Positions 8,270 to 18,754 of a DNA stretch of 64,000 bases are shown here, one piece after another. Both the position numbers and the translations under genes were made by a program. Source of the stretch: Pseudomonadota bacterium (GTDB lineage Bacteria > Desulfobacterota > Desulfobulbia > Desulfobulbales > Desulfocapsaceae); contig JAEYNP010000114.1 in assembly GCA_023412495.1 (NCBI GenBank), positions 62,001 to 126,000 on the forward strand, written 5' to 3'. Below the pieces are notes generated by a model. That model had not been told where the DNA came from and did no database searches. It saw nothing but the letters and a program-made list of their open reading frames with translations. Every line of letters begins with the position of its first letter. Position 1 is the first letter of the stretch.

Positions 8270-9697
8270 ATGGCAGATACCTTGTTATGTCTTGATATTC
8301 ACAAAGATACGGTAGCGGCTGTGCTTATTGACCGCGGCGACCGGAAGAATCAGGTGATCGGCTGCAGTGTCGTGGAAATCGGCGACCAGAGCTTTGGCGC
8401 GGTCATAGACCGGATCAGGGAAGAGACCGGCTTTATCGCCGGCGCATGCGTCGCCACCATTGGCGCCGAACTCCTCTCCTTCAGAAACATTACTCTGCCA
8501 TTTACCGACCGTAAGAAGATCGAGCAGGTACTGCCTTTCGAACTGGAGGACCGACTGCCTACCGAGATGAAGAGCATGATCGTCGATTTCGCCGTGGTAA
8601 GGGAGGAGCCGCAGGGGGCGGATCTGCTGGCGGCCCTCGTCAGTCGGCAGTATCTCGGCGAAAAACTGGCAGATCTCGGAGTCAGGGGAATCAATCCCGA
8701 CATCGTCGGCATCAGCGGCATGGCGACAGGCATGCGAATAGCCGAAGAAGGCGGGCCGGAGCGGTTCATCGTGCTGGATGTGGGCGACAGCTGGGCGACC
8801 ATTTTCGTCTTCATCAACCGCAAAATCGCCCTCATACGCTCCCTTCCCCTCGCCAGGGGGCATGAGGGCCTGGAGAAAAGATTCCTGCTCGGCATCAGGC
8901 AGACTCTGCTTGCCAGCCGGCTGGTGGACCTGGATGACCCCGATTTTCCCCTGTACCACATCGGTGTCCAATGGCTTGACCCGGATGTCCTGTCTCGGGG
9001 GCTGGGCGGTATTGAGGTCCACAAGTATGACCTGTACACCCGCCGGTTCGTCCAATTGCCCGACGACGTCCGCAGCCGGTATCAACCGGAAGCTATGGAC
9101 CGGGCCCTGGCATCGGCAGGCGAGAGCATACTCAAGGGCCGCGGCTTCAACTTTCGGAAGGAAGAATTCAAGAAACGGAGGACGCCGGAGGAGTATCGCC
9201 GCTTGCTGATGAAGACTGCCGTCCCCGTGACCGTCATGCTCGCGGCGATAATCGGCTATCTTACGTACGACTATCGGAACCTGCTGGCCCAACAGGAAGA
9301 GCTGCGCCGGCAGGTCACCGAGGTATTCCGGGAGACGGTCCCGGAAGTGACGACCATCGTCAATCCCCTTCAGCAGCTGCAGGCCATCAATAACCAGATC
9401 AGGGAAACCTACAAGCCCGGGGGCAAGGATCGCTCGGGATTCACCGTCATAGATCTTCTCGCCGAGCTGTCGTCGCGCATCCCCGAGTCTTATACGGTGA
9501 AGGTCGTGCGAATGGTTGCGGATGCCGAAACGGTCCGGCTGAAAGCGATCACCGGTGATTTCAATACCGTCGATAATATCCAGAAAGAACTGGAAAAATC
9601 ACCGTATTTCAAGGCAGTCGTCATCAGTTCGGCGAATCAGTCGACCAAGGGTGACGAAATCAATTTCGAACTGAAACTGGAACTGGCAAAGAAATAG
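8270..9697 (+). CDS. gspL: Type II secretion protein GspL
   Basis: GspL is a bitopic inner-membrane protein that couples the GspE ATPase to the pseudopilus. The 475-residue product has an actin-like cytoplasmic domain (opening LCLDIHKDTVAAVLIDRG), one membrane segment near 318-336 (VTVMLAAIIGYLTYDY) and a periplasmic ferredoxin-like domain ending FELKLELAKK. The start lies two bases after the gspK stop and the next gene follows at two bases, so the block is tightly packed. Confidence 0.9.
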   Translation: MADTLLCLDIHKDTVAAVLIDRGDRKNQVIGCSVVEIGDQSFGAVIDRIREETGFIAGACVATIGAELLSFRNITLPFTDRKKIEQVLPFELEDRLPTEMKSMIVDFAVVREEPQGADLLAALVSRQYLGEKLADLGVRGINPDIVGISGMATGMRIAEEGGPERFIVLDVGDSWATIFVFINRKIALIRSLPLARGHEGLEKRFLLGIRQTLLASRLVDLDDPDFPLYHIGVQWLDPDVLSRGLGGIEVHKYDLYTRRFVQLPDDVRSRYQPEAMDRALASAGESILKGRGFNFRKEEFKKRRTPEEYRRLLMKTAVPVTVMLAAIIGYLTYDYRNLLAQQEELRRQVTEVFRETVPEVTTIVNPLQQLQAINNQIRETYKPGGKDRSGFTVIDLLAELSSRIPESYTVKVVRMVADAETVRLKAITGDFNTVDNIQKELEKSPYFKAVVISSANQSTKGDEINFELKLELAKK

Positions 9698-9699
9698 TT

Positions 9700-10281
9700 A
9701 TGTCTTCCTTGATAGATCAGAGAATCCCGCGTCTGTTGTGGGAAAAATCAGGAATCGAAAGTCTCAGCTCCCGTGAAAGATGGGTGATTGGGGGAGGGTT
9801 GGCCTTTGTCGTCTGTTTTCTCATCCTGCAGCTGGGGATCGTCCCGTTCCTGGATGCCCGCAGCGATCTTCGCAGCTCCATAGACAGAAGAACGAAGGAC
9901 CTGACGACGATCAAGGAACTGCAGCTGGAACACCGCGACCTGAAGAACGAGGAAGGGACTATCCAGACGAGAATCCAGCAGCGGGAAACCGGCTTTACCC
10001 TCTTCACCTTTCTCGACCAGCAGGCGGAAAAGGCCGAGGTAAAAAAACAGATCATGTACATGAAACCCTCCACGACCGAAGGCGACGGCGGCTATGTCGA
10101 AACTATGGTGGAGATGAAGCTGCAGCAGGTATCCCTGGCCTCCCTGGTGAATTTTCTGCAGCTCATCGAATCCGAGAAGTACGTTGTCTTCATCAGGAGG
10201 TTTTCCATCCAGGAAAGCGGTAACGTGCAGGGGGAGCTCGATTCGATCCTGCAGGTCGTGACGTTTGAGAAAAGGGCATAG
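9700..10281 (+). CDS. gspM: Type II secretion protein GspM
   Basis: GspM partners GspL in the inner membrane. The 193-residue product has a short cytoplasmic N-terminus, one membrane segment around residues 28-50 (GGGLAFVVCFLILQLGIV), a coiled region of charged residues and a ferredoxin-like periplasmic domain. Sequence identity in this family is low; the call rests mainly on topology, size and the position directly after gspL. Confidence 0.85.
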   Translation: MSSLIDQRIPRLLWEKSGIESLSSRERWVIGGGLAFVVCFLILQLGIVPFLDARSDLRSSIDRRTKDLTTIKELQLEHRDLKNEEGTIQTRIQQRETGFTLFTFLDQQAEKAEVKKQIMYMKPSTTEGDGGYVETMVEMKLQQVSLASLVNFLQLIESEKYVVFIRRFSIQESGNVQGELDSILQVVTFEKRA

Positions 10282-10283
10282 GT

Positions 10284-11165
10284 ATGGACGGATTCGTGCG
10301 CTTGCGGACTCTTTTTTACCTGATTTATGCAGTCGTCCTCACGGCGGCTCTGCTTTACCTCCGGTTCCCGACGGAAAAATTCAGAATGTACTCTGAAAAC
10401 AAAGTGGAATCCGTCCTTGCCGGCAGCGAATGCAATATCGAGCGCATCGCCTACCGTCCGCCCTTTTCCGTCGTTGTCACAAATCTGCAGATCGATCGTG
10501 AAACCCAGGGCAATCGTACCGCCCTGAGGATTGACCGCCTGGCGGTGACACCTGATCTTCAGAGTCTTTTCAAGTCGTTTCAGGTAAGCGGAAACTTGTA
10601 CGAGGGGCAATTTTCCATGAAGATGGCTGTCAATGACCGGGAGGAAAATTTCGCGCTGAACGAGGTGTCTTTGACCGGGATGAATATGGAGAAGTGGGCA
10701 AGCGATTCCAACCTCCTCGATCGCAAGGTCTCCGGGAAAGCCTCAGTCACCGGCAGCTACCAGGCAAGCTTTGGCGCGCCCCTGGAAGGGACGGGCAAGG
10801 GGGAGCTGAACGCCGAAGACGGCAGCATAGAGCTGCTTCAGCCCATCCTCTCGCTCAAGAACCTGCCTTTTGACAAGCTCAGGATCGACCTGGCCCACGA
10901 CAAAGAGATGCTCAAGTTCGTCAAGGGAGAGATATCCGGCAAGGAACTCGGCGCCGAATTCACCGGGGAAATGCGTCTGGCCACACCGCTGCCGAACAGC
11001 ATCGTCATCATGAGCGGCCAACTTACCCCAAAGGAGAGTTTTCTGGCGGCCCATCCCGGAGAAAAGAGGCTTGTAGAACAACTTCTGCGACGCTATAAGA
11101 CGCCTGCCCTGCCATTCAAGGTGGGGGGTACGGTGCGACGGCCAACTTTCAGGTTCAGCCTGTAA
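10284..11165 (+). CDS. gspN: Type II secretion protein GspN
   Basis: This 293-residue protein has a single N-terminal membrane segment (TLFYLIYAVVLTAALLYL) and a long periplasmic beta-rich region with an AsmA-like layout. It ends FKVGGTVRRPTFRFSL, the characteristic GspN C-terminus. GspN is absent from many type II systems and its role is not clear. It sits two bases after gspM and five bases before gspC. Confidence 0.85.
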   Translation: MDGFVRLRTLFYLIYAVVLTAALLYLRFPTEKFRMYSENKVESVLAGSECNIERIAYRPPFSVVVTNLQIDRETQGNRTALRIDRLAVTPDLQSLFKSFQVSGNLYEGQFSMKMAVNDREENFALNEVSLTGMNMEKWASDSNLLDRKVSGKASVTGSYQASFGAPLEGTGKGELNAEDGSIELLQPILSLKNLPFDKLRIDLAHDKEMLKFVKGEISGKELGAEFTGEMRLATPLPNSIVIMSGQLTPKESFLAAHPGEKRLVEQLLRRYKTPALPFKVGGTVRRPTFRFSL

Positions 11166-11170
11166 CCGCC

Positions 11171-11941
11171 ATGACGACGTCCCGAATTTCCGGCATCATA
11201 CCTTTGCTTTTCATCACGCTGCTCTGCGTCGGTATTGTGGAATGCGGGTACCTGATGTTCGAACATTTTGTGCTCGACCCGGTTCCCCGGGATCAGATGG
11301 GGACGTCCGATACCCCGGAGGAAAAGTTTGAGGTGAAGCAATTGGCCCGGAAGACAGCCGGTTACGAGGTGATATTGAAAAGAAACCTCTTCGGGGCTTC
11401 GGCAGGTGACAAGCCGGCCCCGCCTCCCGTTCCGGAAAAAACGGAGGTGTTGATGCCGACGAGTCTGCAGATTGTCCTGGTGGGAACCATCACCGGCAGC
11501 GAAGGGGACGAACGGGCCATCATTCTCGACAAGACGAAAAGGAAGCAGGACATCTATACCAGGGGAGACGAGATCCAGGGCGCCCTGGTCAAAGAGATCC
11601 GCCGGGGCAAGGTCATCCTGGCGCAAAACGGCCGGGAAGAAATGCTCGATATAAGTGAAGCGGCGAAGATGCGGCCAAGGGTTCCACAGCCGGTCGCCCC
11701 GGCGCCTTCTCCCGTCGCTCCGGTAATGGAACCGACTCGACCCGAAACAAACATGCACCCACAGGAAACGGCTCCGCAGCAGCCGCCTGAACCGGCGGTG
11801 GACAATATCGAAGAAGGAATAGACCCCAACGCAACACAAATACGCCTGTCTCGCGTCAGCCACGCCGCCCGCGGCCGACAGCCAGGTAAGGACAATCTGA
11901 GATCAAACGCCACACAGCAGCAAGGGAACCTCAATGAGTAG
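11171..11941 (+). CDS. gspC: Type II secretion protein GspC
   Basis: GspC links the inner-membrane platform to the GspD secretin through its periplasmic HR domain. The 256-residue product has a membrane helix at about 8-28 (IPLLFITLLCVGIVECGYL) and an HR domain with VILKRNLFG, IVLVGTITGSEGDERAIIL and GDEIQGALVKEIRRGKVIL. A proline-rich C-terminal tail replaces the PDZ domain of enterobacterial GspC. The stop overlaps the gspD start (ATGAGTAG). A paralogue with the same layout lies at 18755-19618. Confidence 0.9.
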   Translation: MTTSRISGIIPLLFITLLCVGIVECGYLMFEHFVLDPVPRDQMGTSDTPEEKFEVKQLARKTAGYEVILKRNLFGASAGDKPAPPPVPEKTEVLMPTSLQIVLVGTITGSEGDERAIILDKTKRKQDIYTRGDEIQGALVKEIRRGKVILAQNGREEMLDISEAAKMRPRVPQPVAPAPSPVAPVMEPTRPETNMHPQETAPQQPPEPAVDNIEEGIDPNATQIRLSRVSHAARGRQPGKDNLRSNATQQQGNLNE

Positions 11942-14210
11942 AATGCGTCATTCTATAATCAGTGCCTTAATATGTCTGGTAGTAGCAGGAGTCAGCCTTG
12001 GATACGCGCAGGACGAGGAATTGCCTCGTCCGTTGACGGACGCGGGTTCGGGAGCGGGGGCAAATGACCGGTTCATCACGATCGACTTCGATAATGTCGA
12101 TATTCAATTATTTATCAAATATATCAGTGAACTGACCGGTAGAAACTTCGTGGTCGACAAGGTGGTGCAGGGTAATGTCACCATCATCTCGCCGACCAAA
12201 ATTTCGGTTGCGGATGCCTACAAGGTTTTTCAGTCCGTGCTGGAGGTGCATGGTTTTACCACGGTTGACGCTGGTTCGGTGACCAAGATCCTGCCGTCCG
12301 CCCGGGCCCGGTCCCAGAATGTGGAAATGGTGCATGTGGGGGCGGCGCCCCCTCCTCCGGAAGACAAGGTGGTGACCCAACTGGTCCAGCTCAAGTTCAC
12401 ATCGCCGGAAGAGATCCAGAAGGTGCTGACGCCGCTGGTCTCGCAGACTGCGGTCATGATTTCCCATACGCCTTCGGGCATGTTGATAATCACCGAGACG
12501 CTGTCAAATATCCAGAAACTGCTTCGCATCATCGAGACCCTGGACGTCGAGTCGCGTGAAGACGAAGTCGCCGTCATCCCCCTCCAGTTTGCCTCGGCCG
12601 CATCCCTTGCGAAGATTCTCGGCACGATCTATCAAGGATCCGTCGCCGCGGCGGGGAGAAGGCCGGCCGAGGCCGCGCGACTCAGGGACAACATCCAGAT
12701 CGTGCCCTATGAGCGGGCAAATGCGCTGATTGTGCTGGCCAATGCCAGCGATATGCGCCGGGTCCGCAACCTCATCGCCGTGCTCGACACGGAGGTGCAG
12801 CGGATGGAAGGCAATATCCATGTCTATTATCTGCAGAACGCCACCGCGGTGGAGATGGCGAAAGTACTGAATGTACTGCCGGAGAGACAGCCCCAGGGCG
12901 AGGAAGCCGCGGCCGCGAGACCAGCGGCAATCTCCAGGAATGTCCAGGTTATGGCCGACGAGGAAACCAACTCCCTCATCGTCATCGCCAGCAGGGAGGA
13001 ATACCTGGTGCTGGAGGAGGTGATCAGGAAGCTGGATATCCCCAGGCGCATGGTTTACCTGGAAGCCCTGATCATGGAAGTGGATGCCGACAAGACACTC
13101 GATATCGGGGTCGAGTGGGCGGGAGCCGGCCAGTTCTCGGATGAGACGGGCATCTTGGCTACGGGCTTTTCCGGCCCGGAGGGTTTCAACCTCATTCAGG
13201 GCCTCGACCCCGAAGATCCTGAATTGCCGCCGGGCTATTCCTTTGGCGTGCTGAAGCAGGGGATCAGGATCGGCGACGTGGTCTTCCCCAACATTGCCGC
13301 GGTGCTCCGCGCGGTGAAGACCGATTCCGATGTCAATATCATCGCCACGCCGCAGATCCTGACCACGGACAACAAGAAGGCCGAGATCTCAGTCGGCGAG
13401 AATCTGCCGTTCATCACCAGCCAGAATACCACCGCCAGCGAGCAGGATTATACGCAGTATGAATACCGGGATGTGGCGACGAAACTGGAGATAACTCCCC
13501 ATATCAATCAGTCCAACACCCTGCGCCTGGAAATTTATACGGAAGTGGTTCGGTTGCAGGCCGATTCGGAACAGAACACCCCGAGCACCTTCAAGAGGAC
13601 GGCGAATACCACGGTCATCCTCAATGACAACGACACCGTGGTCATCGGCGGCATCATCGGTCAGGATGCCACCGAGGGCGAGTGGAAGATTCCGCTGCTC
13701 GGCGATATCCCGGTACTCGGCTGGCTGTTCAAGACCCACAGCAGCACCGACCGCAGGACCAACATGTTCATCTTCATAACCCCGCGCATCATCCGCAATC
13801 CGACGGACGCCTTGTCGGTGACCGTGGAGAAGGACGTGGAGATGGACAAACTCAGAGCCGGGACCCCGATGAAAGAACAGGAGACGAGGGACCGCAAGAT
13901 CAATTCCATGATGCTCACCGAGAGAGGTTACGAGAGGCTGCAGGCGGGCGATCTGGAGAGCGCCAAGCGCCTGTTCCGGAGGGCTTTGGAGCTCGATTCC
14001 GCCAATCCTTACGCTGCCATGGATATGGGCGTGGTCTACGAAAAGGAAGGGGAAAATCAACTGGCTATCGAGATGTACCAATCGGTCATTGCGAGCGGTA
14101 CCGAGGCGGTGGCCAATGTATCCAGCGATCCCGATCGTACGGGCATTCCCCTGGTGCAGATCGCGAGAGAAAACATCGAACGGCTCATGAAGAATGAAGC
14201 AGGTCGATAG
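11934..14210 (+). CDS. gspD: Type II secretin GspD with C-terminal TPR-like extension
   Basis: GspD forms the outer-membrane secretin channel. After a signal peptide (ending SLGYAQ) the 758-residue product shows the N0 domain (FITIDFDNVDIQLFIKYISE), N1-N3 repeats to about 345, and the secretin core with VGENLPFITSQ and IPLLGDIPVLGWLFKT near 585-602. From about residue 650 it continues beyond the usual end with a helical segment containing a TPR-like unit (GDLESAKRLFRRALELDSAN, then YAAMDMGVVYEKEG). This occupies the place of the short S-domain that binds a pilotin in other systems. Confidence 0.95.
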   Translation: MSRMRHSIISALICLVVAGVSLGYAQDEELPRPLTDAGSGAGANDRFITIDFDNVDIQLFIKYISELTGRNFVVDKVVQGNVTIISPTKISVADAYKVFQSVLEVHGFTTVDAGSVTKILPSARARSQNVEMVHVGAAPPPPEDKVVTQLVQLKFTSPEEIQKVLTPLVSQTAVMISHTPSGMLIITETLSNIQKLLRIIETLDVESREDEVAVIPLQFASAASLAKILGTIYQGSVAAAGRRPAEAARLRDNIQIVPYERANALIVLANASDMRRVRNLIAVLDTEVQRMEGNIHVYYLQNATAVEMAKVLNVLPERQPQGEEAAAARPAAISRNVQVMADEETNSLIVIASREEYLVLEEVIRKLDIPRRMVYLEALIMEVDADKTLDIGVEWAGAGQFSDETGILATGFSGPEGFNLIQGLDPEDPELPPGYSFGVLKQGIRIGDVVFPNIAAVLRAVKTDSDVNIIATPQILTTDNKKAEISVGENLPFITSQNTTASEQDYTQYEYRDVATKLEITPHINQSNTLRLEIYTEVVRLQADSEQNTPSTFKRTANTTVILNDNDTVVIGGIIGQDATEGEWKIPLLGDIPVLGWLFKTHSSTDRRTNMFIFITPRIIRNPTDALSVTVEKDVEMDKLRAGTPMKEQETRDRKINSMMLTERGYERLQAGDLESAKRLFRRALELDSANPYAAMDMGVVYEKEGENQLAIEMYQSVIASGTEAVANVSSDPDRTGIPLVQIARENIERLMKNEAGR

Positions 14211-14274
14211 ATCGGAGAGATGACACTTCCTTGGGAAGGCTTTGTACATTTTAATTTAAGGGATCGGCATAAGG

Positions 14275-14320
14275 GGCCGTAACGAAATTGGAACGATTTT
14301 CAGTTATTTCGTAACGGCTC
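14275..14320 (+). promoter_or_regulatory. Stem-loop between gspD and gspE
   Basis: GGCCGTAACGAAAT (14275-14288) and ATTTCGTAACGGCTC (14306-14320) form an inverted repeat with one internal mismatch and a 17-base loop. There is no T-run, so it is more likely an mRNA processing or stability element, or an operator, than an intrinsic terminator. It lies in the only gap of more than 100 bases between gspF and the end of gspE. Confidence 0.45.
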
Positions 14321-14335
14321 CTAAGTACGGGAAGT

Positions 14336-16021
14336 ATGGAAAAAATAGGCACATTATTGGCAAAAGAGGCCGGTATATCCGGAGCGGTGCTCGACTCCGC
14401 CCTCGAGGCCCAGACGGCGAGCGGAGAGATGCTCGGGGATATTCTGGTCAAGAACATGGTGGTCGATGAGATCGACATCCTGGGGGCCCTGGGGCGACAG
14501 TACGGCATGGAGGTCCGCAAGTTTCTGCCGGCGGAGATCAAGACCGATTTCACCGAGCGGGTATCCATCAGTTTTTTGAAGCAGCACAAGATGGTGCCCA
14601 TCGTCACGGGGGAAGAACAATTCATCGCGATCAATGACCCGAGCGTCTTTCAGCCCCTCGACGATCTGCGGGAAATCATGGCGCCGATGGTTTTAGATAC
14701 CGTGCTCGCGCCGTCCCAGCAGATCATCAATGCCATCAACTTCGCCTACGACATGACCCAGACAACGGCGGACGAGGTCATGCAGGATATCGACGAGGAG
14801 GATCCCGAGCGGCTCTTCTCGGAGATCGAGGAGGTCGGGGATCTGCTCGACGACACCAGCGACTCTCCGGTCATCCGCCTGGTCAACCTGATGTTTTCCC
14901 AGGCGGTACGCGACAACGCCTCGGACATCCATATCGAGCCCTACCAGAACAGCCTAAAGATCCGCCAGCGGCTGGACGGCATGCTGTATGACATGCTCAG
15001 TCCGCCCAAGCACGTCCAGTCGGCCCTGGTCTCGCGCGTCAAGATCATGGCGAAGCTCAATATTGCCGAAAAGCGCCTTCCCCAGGACGGGCGAATCGAG
15101 CTGAAGGTCGCCGACCGGGAGATCGATGTCCGCGTCTCCACCCTTCCCACCGCCTTCGGCGAACGGGTGGTGCTGCGTCTCTTGCGCAAGTCGTCGGTGC
15201 TGCTCTCGCTCACCGATCTCGGCATGCCGGAAGACCGTTTCGTGCCGTTCAGCAAAGAGATCCGCTCCCCCAACGGTATCGTGCTGGTCACCGGCCCTAC
15301 CGGTTCCGGCAAAACCACCACCCTCTATGCCGCGCTTTCCGCCATCAACAACACCGACATCAATATCATCACCATCGAAGACCCCATCGAATACCGGATC
15401 AGCGGGATCGGTCAGGTGCAGGTCAATCCCAAGATCGACCTGACCTTCGCCTCGGGCCTGAGATCAATCGTCCGCCAGGACCCGGACGTCATCCTGGTGG
15501 GCGAGATCCGCGACACGGAGACCGCAGAGATCGCCATTCAGTCGGCCTTGACCGGCCATCTGGTGTTTTCCACGCTTCATACCAACGATTCGGCCGGGGC
15601 CATCACCCGCCTCAGGGATATGGGCATCGAGGCCTTCCTGATCGCCTCCTCCGTCAACGCGGTGCTTGCCCAGCGCCTGGTCCGGATCATCTGCCCCAAC
15701 TGCAAGACGGAATACGACGCAGCTGCGGAAATGCTGGAGATGATCGGCGTTCCCCCCGAAGAGTCGCACAACCGCAAGGCCTACCGGGGCAAGGGCTGCG
15801 TCCAGTGCCACCATACCGGCTACAAGGGCCGTTGCGGCATCTATGAGCTGATGCTCATGACTCCGGACATGAAGGATCTTATCCTCCATACCTCCGACGC
15901 CAACCAGATCAAACGCCGCGCCGTCGAAAACGGCATGATCACCCTGCAGCGGGACGGGGCCATGAAGGTCCTCCAGGGGGTGACGACCATTGAGGAAGTA
16001 TACCGGGTCTCGCAATCGTGA
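14336..16021 (+). CDS. gspE: Type II secretion ATPase GspE
   Basis: GspE is the cytoplasmic hexameric ATPase that powers pseudopilus assembly. The 561-residue product has an N-terminal GspE/PilB N1E domain, Walker A GPTGSGKTTTLYAAL near residue 320, the Asp box (TIEDPIEYRI), Walker B VILVGEIRDTETA, and a His box (STLHTNDSA). The zinc-binding segment has paired cysteines, CPNC and CVQC, separated by about 40 residues. The start is supported by GGGAAG just upstream. It probably belongs to the gsp transcript despite the 125-base gap after gspD. Confidence 0.96.
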   Translation: MEKIGTLLAKEAGISGAVLDSALEAQTASGEMLGDILVKNMVVDEIDILGALGRQYGMEVRKFLPAEIKTDFTERVSISFLKQHKMVPIVTGEEQFIAINDPSVFQPLDDLREIMAPMVLDTVLAPSQQIINAINFAYDMTQTTADEVMQDIDEEDPERLFSEIEEVGDLLDDTSDSPVIRLVNLMFSQAVRDNASDIHIEPYQNSLKIRQRLDGMLYDMLSPPKHVQSALVSRVKIMAKLNIAEKRLPQDGRIELKVADREIDVRVSTLPTAFGERVVLRLLRKSSVLLSLTDLGMPEDRFVPFSKEIRSPNGIVLVTGPTGSGKTTTLYAALSAINNTDINIITIEDPIEYRISGIGQVQVNPKIDLTFASGLRSIVRQDPDVILVGEIRDTETAEIAIQSALTGHLVFSTLHTNDSAGAITRLRDMGIEAFLIASSVNAVLAQRLVRIICPNCKTEYDAAAEMLEMIGVPPEESHNRKAYRGKGCVQCHHTGYKGRCGIYELMLMTPDMKDLILHTSDANQIKRRAVENGMITLQRDGAMKVLQGVTTIEEVYRVSQS

Positions 16022-16067
16022 TCAGAAACCCGAAACCAGATGACAGTATCCTAGCTGAAGTCTGTTA

Positions 16068-16132
16068 CGATCGTTCCCGCGCTCCAGCGTGGGAACGCAG
16101 CCTGGGACGCTCCTGCTTCCCGAGTTGACGGA
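16068..16132 (+). repeat. REP-like palindromic element, copy 1
   Basis: This intergenic unit has two consecutive hairpins: TTCCCGCGCT / AGCGTGGGAA, then GGGACGC / GCTTCCC (imperfect), followed by GAGTTGACGGA. It matches two further copies near 59.8-60.0 kb. The palindromic two-hairpin layout, short length and extragenic position are those of REP elements, normally mobilised by RAYT transposases; none is encoded here. It lies between gspE and lon. Confidence 0.75.
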
Positions 16133-16299
16133 AAACCCGATTAGCCCCATTTTGTCTTGCCTAACCGATATTTTACTGAAACACACTGGATTTCCGCGAT
16201 CAACGGTATTAAGGGTTTTGAGAAGGGGACTCGAACAGCTTGTTCCTATCCGAAGGAGGATGTGTTCGTGGAAGGTGTAATATTCGGAGAGGGGAGCGT

Positions 16300-18621
16300 A
16301 TGGTTTATGAAAATCGCACATATGAGCTGCCGGTCTTGCCCGTCAAAAACGCAGTAGTTTTTCCGTATATCGTCATTCCGTATGTCACCGATCTGCCGAG
16401 GTCGATTGCGGCCATCGATTATGCGCTGAATCGGGAGGACACTACGCTCGCCATCTTTGCCCAGCGCAATCCGCAAACCAACAATCCCGGATGGCATGAC
16501 CTCTATTCGGTGGGCACCTCGGCGATCGTCCGGCTGTTTGCCCGGTCCGAAACCGCGGTTCAGGTGTTTCTGCAGGGAGTCGAGCGAATCGAGATAACCG
16601 ATCTTTTCTTCAGGAACGCCTTTCTCGTGGCCCGGGTCCGGAGTATTCCGATGACGCATGACAGGGGTATCGAGACGGAGGCCAGGGAAAGAGAAATCCT
16701 CGACCTGGCGAAGCGATACTTCACCCTCACCCATCCCGATCATGAAGTAAAGATTCCCCATGTGACTCCTGCCGGAGACTTCATGCAGGTTCTCTATCCG
16801 CTGGGGCAATTGCTGAATCTGCCGGTGGAGCGCAGCCAGATTCTTCTCGAGTCCTCCAGCCTCAATGAAGCTCTGAGGTTAATGGGGGATCATCTCCAGC
16901 ACGAGGTGCAGATTCTCGAAGTGCGCAAGAAAATATCCGATCAGGCCCAGTCCAAGATGACGAAAAACCAGCGGGAATACATCCTGCGCGAGCAACTGGA
17001 GGCGATCCAGAAGGAGCTGGGCGAATCGGTTTCCTCGGAAAACGATCTGGCCGATCTGAAATCCAAATTTGACAGCTGCAAGCTCCCGGACTCCGTCTAC
17101 CAGGAAGTGAAGAGGGAATTCCAGCGTCTGCAGCGGATTCCGGCGATGTCCCCCGAATACCAGGTCGCCCGCTCGCACATGGAATTGGTCCTCGATATGC
17201 CCTGGAGCACCGTAACTGACGACAATCTTGACCTGAATCATGCCCGGAGGGTGCTGGATGAGGATCACTACGGCCTCAAGGACATCAAGGAACGAATAAT
17301 CGAACAGCTGGCGGTCATGAAGTTGAATCCCGGCGCCAAGTCGCCGATACTCTGCTTCGTCGGGCCGCCGGGGGTAGGGAAGACCTCCCTCGGCCAGTCC
17401 ATCGCCCGGTCGCTCGGTCGCAAATTCGAGCGCTTCAGCCTGGGCGGCATGTCCGACGAAGCCGAGTTGCGCGGGCATCGGCGCACCTACATCGGCGCCA
17501 TGCCGGGCCGCATTATCCAGGCCCTGCGCCGCAGCGGCGTCCGAAACCCATTGATAATGCTCGATGAAGTGGACAAGCTGGGCCGCGACTTCCGCGGCGA
17601 TCCGGCCGCCGCTTTGATGGAAATTCTCGATCCGGCGCAGAACTTCGCCTTCCGCGACAACTACCTCGACCTGCCGTTCGATCTCTCGAAGGTCTTTTTC
17701 ATCGTCACCGCCAATACCGCCGATACCATTTCCAAACCCCTGCTCGACCGGATGGAGGTGCTGCACATCTCCGGCTACGGCGAAGAGGAGAAGAGGCAGA
17801 TCGCGATCCGCTACCTGATCCCCCGTCAGCGAGCCGAGGCGGGGCTCTCGGATGAGCAATTTCACGTGGCCGACGGCGCTCTCGTCAATATCATCCATCG
17901 CTATACCCGTGAGGCGGGTGTCCGGGAATTGGAAAGAATGATCGGCAAGATGGTCCGCAAGGCGGCGATCAACTTTGCCGAGCAGGCTACGGAGCCGGTT
18001 GTCGTCGAGGCGAAAGACCTGCCGGAAATGCTGGGGCCGGAACGGTTTTTCATCGAAAAGCTCCGGAAATCGTTGCCGCCGGGGGTGGCGACGGGACTTG
18101 CCTGGACCGAGGCGGGAGGCGACGTTCTGTATGTCGAGGCGATCAACCTGCCACATAAGGAAAACATCACCCTCACCGGACATCTGGGCGAGGTGATGAA
18201 GGAATCGGCGATTGCCGCCGCCAGCTTTCTGGATTCCGAGAGCAAGCATCTGCACATTGACATCCCCAAGGGGGCGGTGCATATCCATGTTCCGGCCGGT
18301 GCCATACCCAAGGACGGCCCCTCCGCCGGCCTTACCATTGCCGCGGCGCTGGCATCCCTGTACAGCGGGCTCTCGACCCGGAGCGACACCGCCATGACCG
18401 GGGAGATAACCTTGAGCGGACTGGTCCTGCCTGTCGGCGGAATAAAAGAAAAGATCCTGGCCGCCAGGCGAGCCGATATCTATCGCGTCATCCTGCCGGA
18501 GGGCAATGAAAAAGATCTGCAGCAACTGCCCGACAATGTTCGTGCCGAGATGGAGTTCGTCGTCGTCGCCAGAATCCGGGATGCCCTGACGGCGGCCATT
18601 CCCGGGCTGGCCGCGGATTAG
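16300..18621 (+). CDS. lon: ATP-dependent protease Lon
   Basis: Lon is the cytosolic AAA+ serine protease that degrades misfolded and regulatory proteins. The 773-residue product has the N-terminal LAN domain ([20 protein letters not shown]), a coiled middle, Walker [10 protein letters not shown] near 354-362, Walker [12 protein letters not shown], and the protease domain with catalytic Ser in [10 protein letters not shown] (about 675) and Lys in [10 protein letters not shown] (about 716). The frame is open back to a TTG at 16240, but [11 protein letters not shown] fits the family start and follows GGAG. Its place between gspE and a second gspC-like gene is unusual. Confidence 0.96.
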   Translation: MVYENRTYELPVLPVKNAVVFPYIVIPYVTDLPRSIAAIDYALNREDTTLAIFAQRNPQTNNPGWHDLYSVGTSAIVRLFARSETAVQVFLQGVERIEITDLFFRNAFLVARVRSIPMTHDRGIETEAREREILDLAKRYFTLTHPDHEVKIPHVTPAGDFMQVLYPLGQLLNLPVERSQILLESSSLNEALRLMGDHLQHEVQILEVRKKISDQAQSKMTKNQREYILREQLEAIQKELGESVSSENDLADLKSKFDSCKLPDSVYQEVKREFQRLQRIPAMSPEYQVARSHMELVLDMPWSTVTDDNLDLNHARRVLDEDHYGLKDIKERIIEQLAVMKLNPGAKSPILCFVGPPGVGKTSLGQSIARSLGRKFERFSLGGMSDEAELRGHRRTYIGAMPGRIIQALRRSGVRNPLIMLDEVDKLGRDFRGDPAAALMEILDPAQNFAFRDNYLDLPFDLSKVFFIVTANTADTISKPLLDRMEVLHISGYGEEEKRQIAIRYLIPRQRAEAGLSDEQFHVADGALVNIIHRYTREAGVRELERMIGKMVRKAAINFAEQATEPVVVEAKDLPEMLGPERFFIEKLRKSLPPGVATGLAWTEAGGDVLYVEAINLPHKENITLTGHLGEVMKESAIAAASFLDSESKHLHIDIPKGAVHIHVPAGAIPKDGPSAGLTIAAALASLYSGLSTRSDTAMTGEITLSGLVLPVGGIKEKILAARRADIYRVILPEGNEKDLQQLPDNVRAEMEFVVVARIRDALTAAIPGLAAD

Positions 18622-18754
18622 CCCTGTCCTCGCGGGAGGAGTCCGCCGTTTCCATTTTTGCCTGATTACTGTATATGTTCGCCGATAAAACCGCTTAATT
18701 TCCACCCCCGGAAATCTGCAACACATCAACGGTCCTATTTTAGCCCGTATCGAC

